Shown here piece by piece: positions 15,235 to 24,337 of a stretch of DNA of 57,021 nt. The notes below the pieces were generated by a model. It saw only the letters and a list, made by a program, of their open reading frames with translations, did no database searches and had not been told where the DNA came from. Within the stretch, counting starts at the first letter, position 1; each line of letters opens with the position of its first letter. The translations under genes and the position numbers were made by a program. Source of the stretch: JAFMIT01 sp044341215 (GTDB taxonomy: Bacteria; Actinomycetota; Actinomycetes; S36-B12; UBA5976); contig JBIISC010000004.1 of NCBI GenBank assembly GCA_044341215.1, forward strand, positions 1 through 57,021, written 5' to 3'.

Positions 15235-17376
15235 ATGACCGCTCTGCCGAGTCAAAACTATGCCCAAGTCAATAACCGGCCAGATCCACTTGGTGTAACC
15301 GTCGTTGATGGTGGCGTGAACGTTGCAATATTCGCCGATAATGCAACTGCGGTCGATTTCTGTATCCGAAATGCTGACGGCTCTGAAACTCGTTGGCGCC
15401 TACCCGACAAGGCTCGAGGAATTTGGCACGGGTTTGTCCCAGGTGTCGAAGTTGGCTCTCGCTATGGCTTTCGGGTTCATGGGGAATGGAATCCACTTGA
15501 AGGGCATCGCCACAATCCAAATAAATTCTTGATAGACCCTTATGCAAAAGCGATTGATGGTAATTGGGTTTTACATGAAGCGGTTTTTGGCTATAAGCAA
15601 GATATGACCAAACCTGCAGACGAGTTGATTATGGACACTCGGGACTCTGCACCATTTATGCCATGTGGGATTGTGGTTAAAGATGATTTTGATTGGACTG
15701 GCGACGTTAAGCCAGATGTTCCCTGGCATAAAACTGTGATTTACGAAGCCCACGTAAAAGGTATGACGATGCAACATCCAGATGTGCCTGAACATTTGCG
15801 TGGCACTTATGCTGGTCTTGCCCATGAATCAATCATTAATCATTTGCATTCAATAGGTGTTACTGCGATTGAACTTTTACCGATTCATCAAATTGGACAC
15901 GAAGAGCATTTAGTCCGAATGGGAATGACTAACTATTGGGGGTACAACACTCTCGGGTTTTTTGCACCTCATCATGCTTACTCATCAAGTGGCCATCGCG
16001 GAGAACAAATCAATGAGTTCAAGCAGATGGTTAAAACATTCCACCAAAATGGTATTGAAGTCCTAATTGATGTGGTTTACAACCACACCTGTGAAGGTGG
16101 GCCGATGGGTCCAATGATGAGTTTCAAAGGTATTGATAACGCCTCGTACTACCGACTAGTTGATGAAGATCCGCAACACTATTTCGACACGACTGGCTGC
16201 AGCAACACACTAAATACTTACCACCCGCAAGTAATGCAGTTGGTTCTAGATTCACTACGTTACTGGGTAAGTGAAATGCACGTGGATGGATTTCGTTTCG
16301 ATCTCGCACCTAGCCTTGCTCGAATAAATCATGATGTTGATTTAGCTGGACCACTGATGCAAGCAATTGCCCAAGATCCTGTGCTTCGAAACACCAAACT
16401 AATTGCTGAACCGTGGGATCTAGGAACCGGTGGCTATCAGGTTGGTAACTATCCAAGAATCTGGAGCGAATGGAACGACCGCTTTAGAGATACAGCACGC
16501 GATTTTTGGCGTGGTGTTGCGCCAGGTATTTCCGAACTTGCATCCCGCATGTCTGGCTCTTCAGATCTATTTGTTGATGAAGATCGCCGACCACGAGCAT
16601 CCATTAATTTCGTAACAGCACATGATGGTTTCACAATGCGGGACTTGGTTTCCTTCAACCAAAAACATAACGAAGCCAATCGTGAAGGCAACCGAGATGG
16701 CAACGACCACAATAACTCTTGGAACCACGGCGTTGAAGGTGAAACCACCGATGCAGCTATAAACCAACTGCGCCTTCAGCAACAACGAAACATGATGTTG
16801 ATGCTACTGCTTGCAAGTGGTGTGCCGATGATTACTGCTGGTGACGAACATGGACGTACCCAAGGTGGCAATAACAATGCATATTGCCAAGACACCCCTA
16901 TTTCTTGGGTAGATTGGAATATCGAAGGCGACCGAGCTGAGATTTTGGATAGCTATAGAAATTTGATGCAACTGCGTAAAGAGCATCCCGCTTTCCACCA
17001 TCGCGATTACCGCTGGGGATCACCGACTTTGACTGGTGGGCCAAAAGATATCGCTTGGCTTAGCCGGACAGGTCTTGAACTTGATGCAGAAGAATGGCTA
17101 GATACGGAAATTAAAACTCTTGGAATGTTCATAAATCAAATTGCACAAACTGAAGTTGAAAATGAATCTTCAAGCTGTTCATTCTTGGTGATAATGCATT
17201 CAGGTGGTGAAAGCATTGAATTCACGCTTCCTGATGCATCTTGGGCATCGCAGTGGCATATAGAACTCGATACAACTTTGCCGGGTGCAAAATCACCAGA
17301 CCTCAAAATGCAACCAGGGCAGACCATGCGAGTTTTCGCTCGATCTGCCCTGGTACTACGCGCTGCTCACGCGTAA
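15235..17376 (+). CDS. glgX: Glycogen debranching enzyme GlgX
   Basis: Isoamylase-type GH13 enzyme that hydrolyses alpha-1,6 branches of phosphorylase-limit glycogen in the cytoplasm. An N-terminal CBM48 domain (about 15-110) precedes the barrel. The barrel carries YNHTCEGG (region I), DGFRFDLAPSLAR (nucleophile Asp), LIAEPWDLGTGGY (acid/base Glu) and NFVTAHDGFTMRDL (third carboxylate). The 713 residues match GlgX/TreX proteins. ATG follows GGGGCTCGAGAG. The upstream 173 bases are shared with the divergent ETF gene. The stop lies only six bases from the convergent glgP stop. Confidence 0.95.
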   Translation: MTALPSQNYAQVNNRPDPLGVTVVDGGVNVAIFADNATAVDFCIRNADGSETRWRLPDKARGIWHGFVPGVEVGSRYGFRVHGEWNPLEGHRHNPNKFLIDPYAKAIDGNWVLHEAVFGYKQDMTKPADELIMDTRDSAPFMPCGIVVKDDFDWTGDVKPDVPWHKTVIYEAHVKGMTMQHPDVPEHLRGTYAGLAHESIINHLHSIGVTAIELLPIHQIGHEEHLVRMGMTNYWGYNTLGFFAPHHAYSSSGHRGEQINEFKQMVKTFHQNGIEVLIDVVYNHTCEGGPMGPMMSFKGIDNASYYRLVDEDPQHYFDTTGCSNTLNTYHPQVMQLVLDSLRYWVSEMHVDGFRFDLAPSLARINHDVDLAGPLMQAIAQDPVLRNTKLIAEPWDLGTGGYQVGNYPRIWSEWNDRFRDTARDFWRGVAPGISELASRMSGSSDLFVDEDRRPRASINFVTAHDGFTMRDLVSFNQKHNEANREGNRDGNDHNNSWNHGVEGETTDAAINQLRLQQQRNMMLMLLLASGVPMITAGDEHGRTQGGNNNAYCQDTPISWVDWNIEGDRAEILDSYRNLMQLRKEHPAFHHRDYRWGSPTLTGGPKDIAWLSRTGLELDAEEWLDTEIKTLGMFINQIAQTEVENESSSCSFLVIMHSGGESIEFTLPDASWASQWHIELDTTLPGAKSPDLKMQPGQTMRVFARSALVLRAAHA

Positions 17377-17382
17377 ATATTT

Positions 17383-19938
17383 TTACTTAAGTGATGCTTG
17401 TAATCCAAGTTCAGCAAAGTTAGCTAAACCTGCATGCTTTGGCACAACTCGAACGTTGTACCCAAACGCACCAGCGTTTTGCAGTTCCACATTTACTGTG
17501 AATCTCCAACGCGATCCGTCGAATTGGTCAGCAGCTGTGAGTTCTACAACTGATGGATCTGCAATCCGATCATTGCTATCGGCGCGACCATGCACCAATT
17601 CAACTGCAACTTCTTGCGGATTTAGTCCAGCAAGATTTACAAATGCATTTAGCGTGATTACGTCACCGCGTTGTGGTGAATCTGGAATGTTTTCAGCTTC
17701 AATGTGTTCAACATTGACACCTGACCAAATAGTTCTGATGCGTGCTTTCCAAGCTGCAAGTTCCTTTGCCAAACGTGCATCATCTGCATTGACTTGGCGG
17801 CTTGCAACCGCAGCTGGCGTGTACAGATTATTCACATAATCTTGCACCATTCGCGTTGCCAGAACTTTTGGTCCAAGAGTTGCAAGTGTGTGTTTAACCA
17901 GTTCCAACCAACGAGTTGGTAGGTTGTTTGCATCAACATCATAAAAGACTGGCTTTACATTCTTTTCAAGTAAGTTGTAGAGCGCATTAGCTTCGATGTC
18001 ATCTCGACGATCTGCATCCATTACGCCATCTGCAGTAGGAATCGCCCAACCATTCTTCCCGTCGAACCATTCATCCCACCAACCATCAAGAATCGACAAG
18101 TTAAGCGCACCATTTAAAGCTGCTTTCATTCCTGATGTTCCACATGCCTCTAATGGACGAAGTGGGTTGTTCAACCACACGTCGCAACCTGGATACAGCC
18201 ATGAAGCCAATCCCATGTCGTAGTCTGGTAAGAAAACAATGCGATGGCGAACTTCTGGATCATCAGTAAATTGAACCAAAGTCTGAATTAACTTCTTGCC
18301 GCCTTCATCTGCAGGGTGTGATTTACCTGCGATAACTAGCTGAACAGGGCGTTGTGGGTCCAACAAGATTTTCTTGAGTCTTTCTGGATCGCTCAACATC
18401 AAAGTTAAACGCTTGTATGAAGGAACACGGCGTGCGAAACCAATTGTTAAAACATCTGGATCCAAAACTGTATCAATCCAGTCGAGTTCGGCTGGGCTTG
18501 CTCCACGGTTGATCCAAGATTCACGTAAACGGTTTCGGGCCTTTGTTACTAAGCGAACCCGTAAAGCGCGCTTTACTGCCCAGAAAGTTGCATCTGAAGT
18601 TTTAGCAATTGCTTGCCAACCTTCAGGACCATCAGTGCTAACACCGTTTGAAAGGGCTAGAACTTCTGGTGCAACCCAAGTGCCAGCATGAACACCATTT
18701 GTAACAGAAGTGATCGGTACATCGTCTTGATCAAATGCTGGCCAAAGTCCGCCAAACATTCCACGACTTACATCACCATGTAAAAGGCTGACACCGTTTG
18801 CACGAGCACCGAGGCGAAGTCCGAATACTGCCATGTTGAAGATTTGTGGATCTCCATCAACAAAGTCTTCGGTTCCTAAAGCAAGAATGCGATCTACTGG
18901 AACTCCGTCAGCAGCATTGTCGCCACCGAAGAATTTCGTGATCAAATCCTTGCTAAAGCGGTCAATGCCTGCAGGAACTGGTGTGTGAGTTGTGAAAACT
19001 GTTCCAGAGCGAACTGCTTCAAGAGCTGAATCGAAATCCATTCCCTTTTCAGTTAATTCCAAAATACGTTCAATACCAAGGAAACCGGCGTGGCCTTCAT
19101 TGCAGTGATAAACCTCAGGTTCTGGAGCACCAGTGATGCGTGACCAAGTACGTAGGGCGCGAACACCGCCAATTCCCAATAAGACTTCTTGTAACAAACG
19201 TTGGTCGTGTCCGCCACCATAAAGGCGATCGGTTACGTTGCGTTCGGTTGGCGCATTGTCTTCAACATTTGAATCAAGCAACAACAATGGCACTCGTCCA
19301 ATGTGTGCAACCCAGATGTGTGCAACTAAGCGTTTGCCACCAGGCAGACCGATAACTATCCGTGCCGGAGTGCCATCATGTTCACGCAATAGCGATAGTG
19401 GCAAAGCATCTGGATCTGTTACTGGATAAGTTTCTTCTTGCCATCCATCGCGAGAAAGTGACTGACGGAAATAACCAGCACGATAAAACAGGCCAACACC
19501 AACTAGTGGCAGTCCAAGATCTGATGCTGCTTTTAGGTGGTCACCAGCAAGAATGCCAAGACCGCCAGAATATTGTGGAAGCTGAGTTGCAATACCAAAC
19601 TCAGCTGAGAAGTAACCAATTGCACGAGGAGCAATGTCGCCTAATCCGCGATACCAAGAATCGCGATTTAAGTAGTTATGCAGGCTTGCTCGTGCAGCTT
19701 CTACCCGATTTACGAATGAAGCATTAGCTGCTAATTCATTTAATCGAGATGAAGGAACATCGGACAGCACTCGCATCGGGTCGCCGTTGACTGATTCGAA
19801 GATTGCTGGATCGATAGCGCGGAATATTTCCAAGGTTTCGCTGTCCCAAGTCCAACGCAAGTTTCCGGCTAGTTCACCGAGGCCCTGAAGTTGTTGTGGA
19901 AGAACTGTGCGAACGTTAAAACGTCTAATTGCTCTCAT
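17383..19938 (-). CDS. glgP: Alpha-glucan phosphorylase (DUF3417-containing)
   Basis: Releases glucose 1-phosphate from glycogen ends. This is the short actinobacterial/archaeal-type GT35 enzyme: an N-terminal DUF3417 module (RRFNVRTVLPQQLQGLGELAGNLRWTWD), then YFSAEFG, GGLGILAGDHLKAASDLGLPLVGVGLFYR, VTNGVHAGTWV, and the PLP-lysine region with EACGTSGMKAALNGALNLSILDGWWDEW. The ATG at 19938 (MRAIRRFNV) fits homologues; 26 upstream codons are rejected. The start has two oddities: TAGCAT lies ten bases upstream, and a GGAGG site lies further upstream facing a tiny overlapping frame (19935-19964). It is divergent from glgE. Confidence 0.94.
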   Translation of the reverse strand: MRAIRRFNVRTVLPQQLQGLGELAGNLRWTWDSETLEIFRAIDPAIFESVNGDPMRVLSDVPSSRLNELAANASFVNRVEAARASLHNYLNRDSWYRGLGDIAPRAIGYFSAEFGIATQLPQYSGGLGILAGDHLKAASDLGLPLVGVGLFYRAGYFRQSLSRDGWQEETYPVTDPDALPLSLLREHDGTPARIVIGLPGGKRLVAHIWVAHIGRVPLLLLDSNVEDNAPTERNVTDRLYGGGHDQRLLQEVLLGIGGVRALRTWSRITGAPEPEVYHCNEGHAGFLGIERILELTEKGMDFDSALEAVRSGTVFTTHTPVPAGIDRFSKDLITKFFGGDNAADGVPVDRILALGTEDFVDGDPQIFNMAVFGLRLGARANGVSLLHGDVSRGMFGGLWPAFDQDDVPITSVTNGVHAGTWVAPEVLALSNGVSTDGPEGWQAIAKTSDATFWAVKRALRVRLVTKARNRLRESWINRGASPAELDWIDTVLDPDVLTIGFARRVPSYKRLTLMLSDPERLKKILLDPQRPVQLVIAGKSHPADEGGKKLIQTLVQFTDDPEVRHRIVFLPDYDMGLASWLYPGCDVWLNNPLRPLEACGTSGMKAALNGALNLSILDGWWDEWFDGKNGWAIPTADGVMDADRRDDIEANALYNLLEKNVKPVFYDVDANNLPTRWLELVKHTLATLGPKVLATRMVQDYVNNLYTPAAVASRQVNADDARLAKELAAWKARIRTIWSGVNVEHIEAENIPDSPQRGDVITLNAFVNLAGLNPQEVAVELVHGRADSNDRIADPSVVELTAADQFDGSRWRFTVNVELQNAGAFGYNVRVVPKHAGLANFAELGLQASLK

Positions 19939-19964
19939 AGTGAGGCAAATGCTAGGCGATGCAA
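19935..19964 (-). CDS. Possible 9-codon upstream frame coupled to glgP
   Basis: A GGAGG ribosome site (19974-19970) sits five bases before TTG, which opens MHRLAFASL and stops with TGA overlapping the glgP ATG as ATGA. This is the geometry of translational coupling. The competing reading is that TAGCAT (19954-19949) is the glgP -10 box, in which case this frame is not transcribed. Low confidence. Confidence 0.25.
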   Translation of the reverse strand: MHRLAFASL

Positions 19965-20061
19965 AATCACCTCCAAAGAGACCCTTGGATTTAGCCCCTT
20001 TTGCCCACAATCTCACTCACAAATGCGCACACTACCCCTGTTCACAAGTGTGCATGACCGA

Positions 20062-20067
20062 TAGCGT
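20062..20067 (+). promoter_or_regulatory. -10 box of glgE (leaderless start)
   Basis: TAGCGT followed by TGGCAC and the glgE ATG at 20074, without a ribosome site. A TTCACA lies 15 bases upstream, slightly too close for a standard -35. Confidence 0.45.
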
Positions 20068-20073
20068 TGGCAC

Positions 20074-22086
20074 ATGGCGAACCCACCGCAAAATGTCTCC
20101 TCAGACAAACTTCTACCGAGCGGCATTTTGGGACCAATCGGGCGCTTTGCGATTTTAGACGTTAGCCCGGTTGTCAGCGAAGGCCGACCAGCCAAAGGGG
20201 CCGTCAACGAGCCAATCATCATCAAAGCTACCGCAACCCGCGAAGGGCACGATGCTCTTGGCGTAAATGTTTTGGTCACTGATCCCAAAGGCGCTACGAC
20301 AACTCTGCGCGCTCAGCTGTTTTCAAATGACAACTACGGCGCAGAATTTTCACCAACTGAAATTGGTTTATGGAACTTTCGCGTCGAAGCTTGGGATGAC
20401 ATCTGGGGAAGTTGGCATCACGCCGCTGGATTAAAAGTTCCTGCCGGCGTTGATGTGGAAGTTGAACTAGAAGATGGCGCTCGGATTTTTGAACGAGCAC
20501 TAAATGAAACGCTACAAAATGCAAACGCGTCAACCAAGAAAATTGTGCAAGAAGCTATAAAAGTTTTACGTGACAAAAAAGTAGATCCAAATTTACGTCT
20601 TGTGGCAGCTTTCAATCCAGAAATTGATCAAGCAATGCATGATTTTCCAATCCGAGATTTATTAACGTCGTCACAAGAATTTCCAATCCTTGTAGAACGC
20701 GAACGTGCTTTATTTGGATCTTGGTATGAATTCTTTCCACGTTCCGAAGGTGCAACTCTCAAGCCATATAAAACTGGAACTTTCAAAACCGCAATGAAAA
20801 GACTTCCCGGTATTGCGGAAATGGGATTCGAAGTTGTTTATGTTCCACCGGTTCACCCAATCGGCAAAACAAATCGAAAAGGAAGAAACAACACGTTAAC
20901 CCCAGATGCTCAAGATGTTGGTTCTCCGTGGGCGATAGGTTCTGAAGCCGGTGGTCATGATGCAATCAATCCAGAGCTTGGAACGCTTAAAGACTTTGAT
21001 GAGTTTGTTGCGGAAATCAAGCGCCTAAACATGGAAATAGCTCTTGATTTGGCATTGCAGGCATCGCCTGATCATCCTTGGGTGAAGACTCATCCGCAGT
21101 GGTTTAAGCAGCGTAATGATGGCTCGATTGCATATGCAGAAAATCCCCCAAAGAAATATCAGGATATCTACCCGATGTTTTTTGACACCGATCCAGATGG
21201 TTTGTATAACGAAATCGAAAGAATTGTTCGCTTTTGGATGAGTCATGGCGTTCGTATCTTCCGCGTGGACAATCCACACACAAAACCTATTTGGATGTGG
21301 CAACGGTTGATTCATGCAATCAATGCCACTGATCCAGATGTAATTTTCTTGGCCGAAGCATTTACTGCCCCGGCAATGATGCGCGTATTAGCTGAAGTTG
21401 GGTTCCAACAGTCCTATACCTATTTCACATGGCGCAACGACAAACACAGCTTGACTCAATACATAGACGAATTAGCAAATCATTCAAGTGCATACATGCG
21501 GCCGAACTTTTTCACAAACACGCCAGACATTTTGCCAACCTTTTTACAAACCTCGGGGCCTGCAGGTTTTGCCATTAGAGCAACTCTCGCAGCGACTTTA
21601 AGTCCGAGTTGGGGTATCTATTCTGGATTCGAGATTTATGAATCAGCAGTCTTGAACGAAGGTGGCGAGGAATACCTAAATTCTGAAAAATTTGAGTTGC
21701 GCCCCCGCGACTGGCAAGCGGCCGAAGATGAAAATCGCTCACTTGCGCCATACATAAAGCGACTAAATGAATTGCGCAGCGACCATAAATCTCTAAGACA
21801 ATTGCGAAATGTGGTCTTTCATCCAGTTGATGACAACGACGTAATTGCATATAGCAAAACTTCTGGTGACGACACTGTGCTTGTAATTTGTTCCCTCGAT
21901 CCAAAAGGCACTCGGGAGACCTGGGTGCACTTAGACATGCCGGCTCTGGGATTTGACTGGGACGAGACTGTTTATGGACACGACCTGGTCACAGATACAA
22001 CTTGGACGTGGAAAAAGGATGTAAAAGTTCATATCGACCCTTACCGTTGCGTAGCTCACATCGTGACCTTGAGGAGAAAAACTTGA
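20074..22086 (+). CDS. glgE: Alpha-1,4-glucan:maltose-1-phosphate maltosyltransferase
   Basis: Extends alpha-1,4-glucan with maltosyl units from maltose 1-phosphate. The N-terminal beta domain (about 25-130, RFAILDVSPVV...) and helical insert match DUF3416/GlgE. The GH13 barrel shows PPVHPIGKTNRKGRNN, ALDLALQASPDHPW, FRVDNPHTKP with the nucleophile Asp, and FLAEAFTAP with the acid/base Glu. The 670 residues fit. Its TGA overlaps the glgB start (TTGA), so elongation and branching enzymes are made together. The makers of maltose 1-phosphate (TreS/Pep2 or GlgM) are not in the window. Confidence 0.95.
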   Translation: MANPPQNVSSDKLLPSGILGPIGRFAILDVSPVVSEGRPAKGAVNEPIIIKATATREGHDALGVNVLVTDPKGATTTLRAQLFSNDNYGAEFSPTEIGLWNFRVEAWDDIWGSWHHAAGLKVPAGVDVEVELEDGARIFERALNETLQNANASTKKIVQEAIKVLRDKKVDPNLRLVAAFNPEIDQAMHDFPIRDLLTSSQEFPILVERERALFGSWYEFFPRSEGATLKPYKTGTFKTAMKRLPGIAEMGFEVVYVPPVHPIGKTNRKGRNNTLTPDAQDVGSPWAIGSEAGGHDAINPELGTLKDFDEFVAEIKRLNMEIALDLALQASPDHPWVKTHPQWFKQRNDGSIAYAENPPKKYQDIYPMFFDTDPDGLYNEIERIVRFWMSHGVRIFRVDNPHTKPIWMWQRLIHAINATDPDVIFLAEAFTAPAMMRVLAEVGFQQSYTYFTWRNDKHSLTQYIDELANHSSAYMRPNFFTNTPDILPTFLQTSGPAGFAIRATLAATLSPSWGIYSGFEIYESAVLNEGGEEYLNSEKFELRPRDWQAAEDENRSLAPYIKRLNELRSDHKSLRQLRNVVFHPVDDNDVIAYSKTSGDDTVLVICSLDPKGTRETWVHLDMPALGFDWDETVYGHDLVTDTTWTWKKDVKVHIDPYRCVAHIVTLRRKT

Positions 22087-24335
22087 TTATCCGCCGCAAG
22101 AAAGATAGCCAAGACACCAATCCTGAGCCCCTAGAGATTTCATCAGAAACTGCAAAAGGAACATCACCTATAAATGAAGTGCCTTTTCATGAACTTGAAC
22201 AGATTGTTGAAGCGCGTCATCACAACCCACATTCAGTCTTGGGAGCGCACCTTTACAACAAGCATGTAATTTTTCGAGTAGTAAAACCATTTGCTGTCAG
22301 CGTCGTTATTACTGGTGGTGATTTTCGACTGCCGCTAACCCATGAACATCGTGGGATTTGGGTTGGCGCATTGGAAGTTGATTCAATTCCCGATTATCGA
22401 ATTGAATCTCGCTACGGTGAAGAAATCTTTATCACCGACGATCCGTATCGCTTTATGCCATGCATCGGTGAACTTGATCTTCATCTAATTCGAGAAGGCC
22501 GCCATGAAAAACTTGCAGATGCATTAGGTGCCAAGATCTTGACATTCCCCTCAATTCTCGGTGAAGTAAGTGGCACTGCATTTACCGTTTGGGCGCCAAA
22601 CGCCCAAGGCATACAAGTAGTTGGTGACTTTAATTCTTGGGATGGAATTGCCCATGCAATGCGCTCACTCGGTGCGAGTGGGGTTTGGGAAATATTTATT
22701 CCTGGCATTGGACATGGCACTAATTACAAATTCCGCATTACCGATCGCTCAGGGAATCAAACTGATAAAGCTGATCCAATGGCCAAGCACAGTGAAGTTC
22801 CACCATCTACCGCGTCAATAGTTTGGCAATCTCAGTATGTTTGGCAAGACAACTCGTGGATGGAACAGCGCCCTAGGGTCGATCACAGATTTGGCCCCAT
22901 GAGTGTTTATGAGATGCACCTTGGTTCGTGGCGCCAAGGCTTGAATTACCGTGAAGCCGCTTTCCAGATTCGAGATTACATTCTCGAACAAGGTTTTACT
23001 CATGTTGAATTCATGCCGCTGGCCCAACATCCTTATTCACCGTCATGGGGATATCAAGTAACTGGTTATTACGCAGTTGCTTCCCGCTATGGAGATCCAG
23101 ACGATTTGCGCTACCTGATTGATGTACTTCATCAAGCGGGCATCGGTGTGATCATGGACTGGGTACCTGCTCACTTTCCAAAAGATGCATGGGCACTTGC
23201 ACGATTTGATGGCACGCCCCTTTACGAACATGAAGATCCTCGACTGGGTGAACATCCAGACTGGGGAACTTACATTTTCAACTTTGGTCGACCAGAAGTA
23301 AAAAACTTCTTAGTTGCAAACGCTGTCTATTGGCTTAACGAATTCCATGTGGATGCATTACGAGTTGATGCTGTTGCATCGATGTTGTATTTAGATTATT
23401 CGCGCGAACCAGGACTTTGGGTGCCAAACGAATTTGGTGGCCGTGAAAACTTGGCTGCTGTTGAATTCTTAAAGGAAATGAATAGCATCGTTCACCTTCG
23501 TGCTCCAGGTGCTTTGACCATGGCAGAAGAATCAACTTCTTGGGCAGGAGTTACCACTCCAGTCGAATCGGGTGGACTTGGTTTTGACCTCAAATGGAAT
23601 ATGGGTTGGATGCATGATTCACTCGAATACATAAAGCACGAGCCAATACATCGGAAATTTCACCACAATGAAATGACGTTCTCACTTGTGTATGCATGGA
23701 GCGAGCAATTCATGCTGCCGCTTTCCCATGATGAAGTGGTTCATGGAAAAGGCTCATTAGTGGCACGTATGCCAGGAGATCGCTGGCAGCAACTTGCAGG
23801 CCTTCGCACTTACTACGGATTCATGTGGGCCCACCCTGGCAAACAATTGCTATTTATGGGTTCAGAGTTTGCCCAAAGTTCCGAATGGAATAGCCATTCA
23901 TCATTGGACTGGTGGCTGACTGATTTCGCAGAACATCGTGGAGTCAGAAACTGTATTCAGTCATTGAACTCAGTGTATAAAAACACACCCGCATTATGGG
24001 AACGAGATCACGAACCAGCTGGGTTTGAATGGCTAATCGGTGATGACGCTGAAAACAACGTGTTTGCTTGGTTGCGTTGGGGTCACAACGGACAAGTCAT
24101 CGCATGTGTGACAAATTTCTCACCAGTGCCTCGTGAATCTCATCGAATACCACTTCCATTCGCAGGAAACTGGAAGGAAGTACTTAATACCGATGCCAGT
24201 GAATTTGGCGGATCTGGTTTAGGCAATCTCGGTCGCATAGTTGCCGAAGAAGTTGCAATGCATGGAAAACCGGCCTCTGCAAACGTAGTGATTCCGCCAC
24301 TTGCAACTGTTTGGTTTGTTCCCGAAAATCAATAA
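22083..24335 (+). CDS. glgB: 1,4-alpha-glucan branching enzyme
   Basis: Cuts and re-attaches glucan as alpha-1,6 branches. An N-terminal module (about 30-130, HHNPHSVLGAH) is followed by CBM48 (FTVWAPNAQGIQVVGDFNSWDG) and the GH13 barrel with MDWVPAHFPKD, DALRVDAVASMLYLDY (nucleophile Asp), MAEESTSW (acid/base Glu) and LPLSHDEVVHGKGSL. The start is TTG at 22083 because AGGAG lies just upstream and TTGA overlaps the glgE stop. The longer frame from 22002 is inside glgE and is rejected. The 750-residue length is normal for actinobacterial GlgB. It converges with the next gene, leaving two bases. Confidence 0.94.
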   Translation: MIIRRKKDSQDTNPEPLEISSETAKGTSPINEVPFHELEQIVEARHHNPHSVLGAHLYNKHVIFRVVKPFAVSVVITGGDFRLPLTHEHRGIWVGALEVDSIPDYRIESRYGEEIFITDDPYRFMPCIGELDLHLIREGRHEKLADALGAKILTFPSILGEVSGTAFTVWAPNAQGIQVVGDFNSWDGIAHAMRSLGASGVWEIFIPGIGHGTNYKFRITDRSGNQTDKADPMAKHSEVPPSTASIVWQSQYVWQDNSWMEQRPRVDHRFGPMSVYEMHLGSWRQGLNYREAAFQIRDYILEQGFTHVEFMPLAQHPYSPSWGYQVTGYYAVASRYGDPDDLRYLIDVLHQAGIGVIMDWVPAHFPKDAWALARFDGTPLYEHEDPRLGEHPDWGTYIFNFGRPEVKNFLVANAVYWLNEFHVDALRVDAVASMLYLDYSREPGLWVPNEFGGRENLAAVEFLKEMNSIVHLRAPGALTMAEESTSWAGVTTPVESGGLGFDLKWNMGWMHDSLEYIKHEPIHRKFHHNEMTFSLVYAWSEQFMLPLSHDEVVHGKGSLVARMPGDRWQQLAGLRTYYGFMWAHPGKQLLFMGSEFAQSSEWNSHSSLDWWLTDFAEHRGVRNCIQSLNSVYKNTPALWERDHEPAGFEWLIGDDAENNVFAWLRWGHNGQVIACVTNFSPVPRESHRIPLPFAGNWKEVLNTDASEFGGSGLGNLGRIVAEEVAMHGKPASANVVIPPLATVWFVPENQ

Positions 24336-24337
24336 CT

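Noticed and set aside
17285..17839. 184-codon plus-strand frame across the glgX/glgP junction
   Set aside because: It is antisense to the glgP 3' end and starts inside glgX; no motif is recognisable.
22002..22082. Longer GlgB frame from ATG 22002
   Set aside because: It reads through the end of glgE in another frame with non-homologous residues; TTG 22083 has AGGAG and a TTGA overlap.
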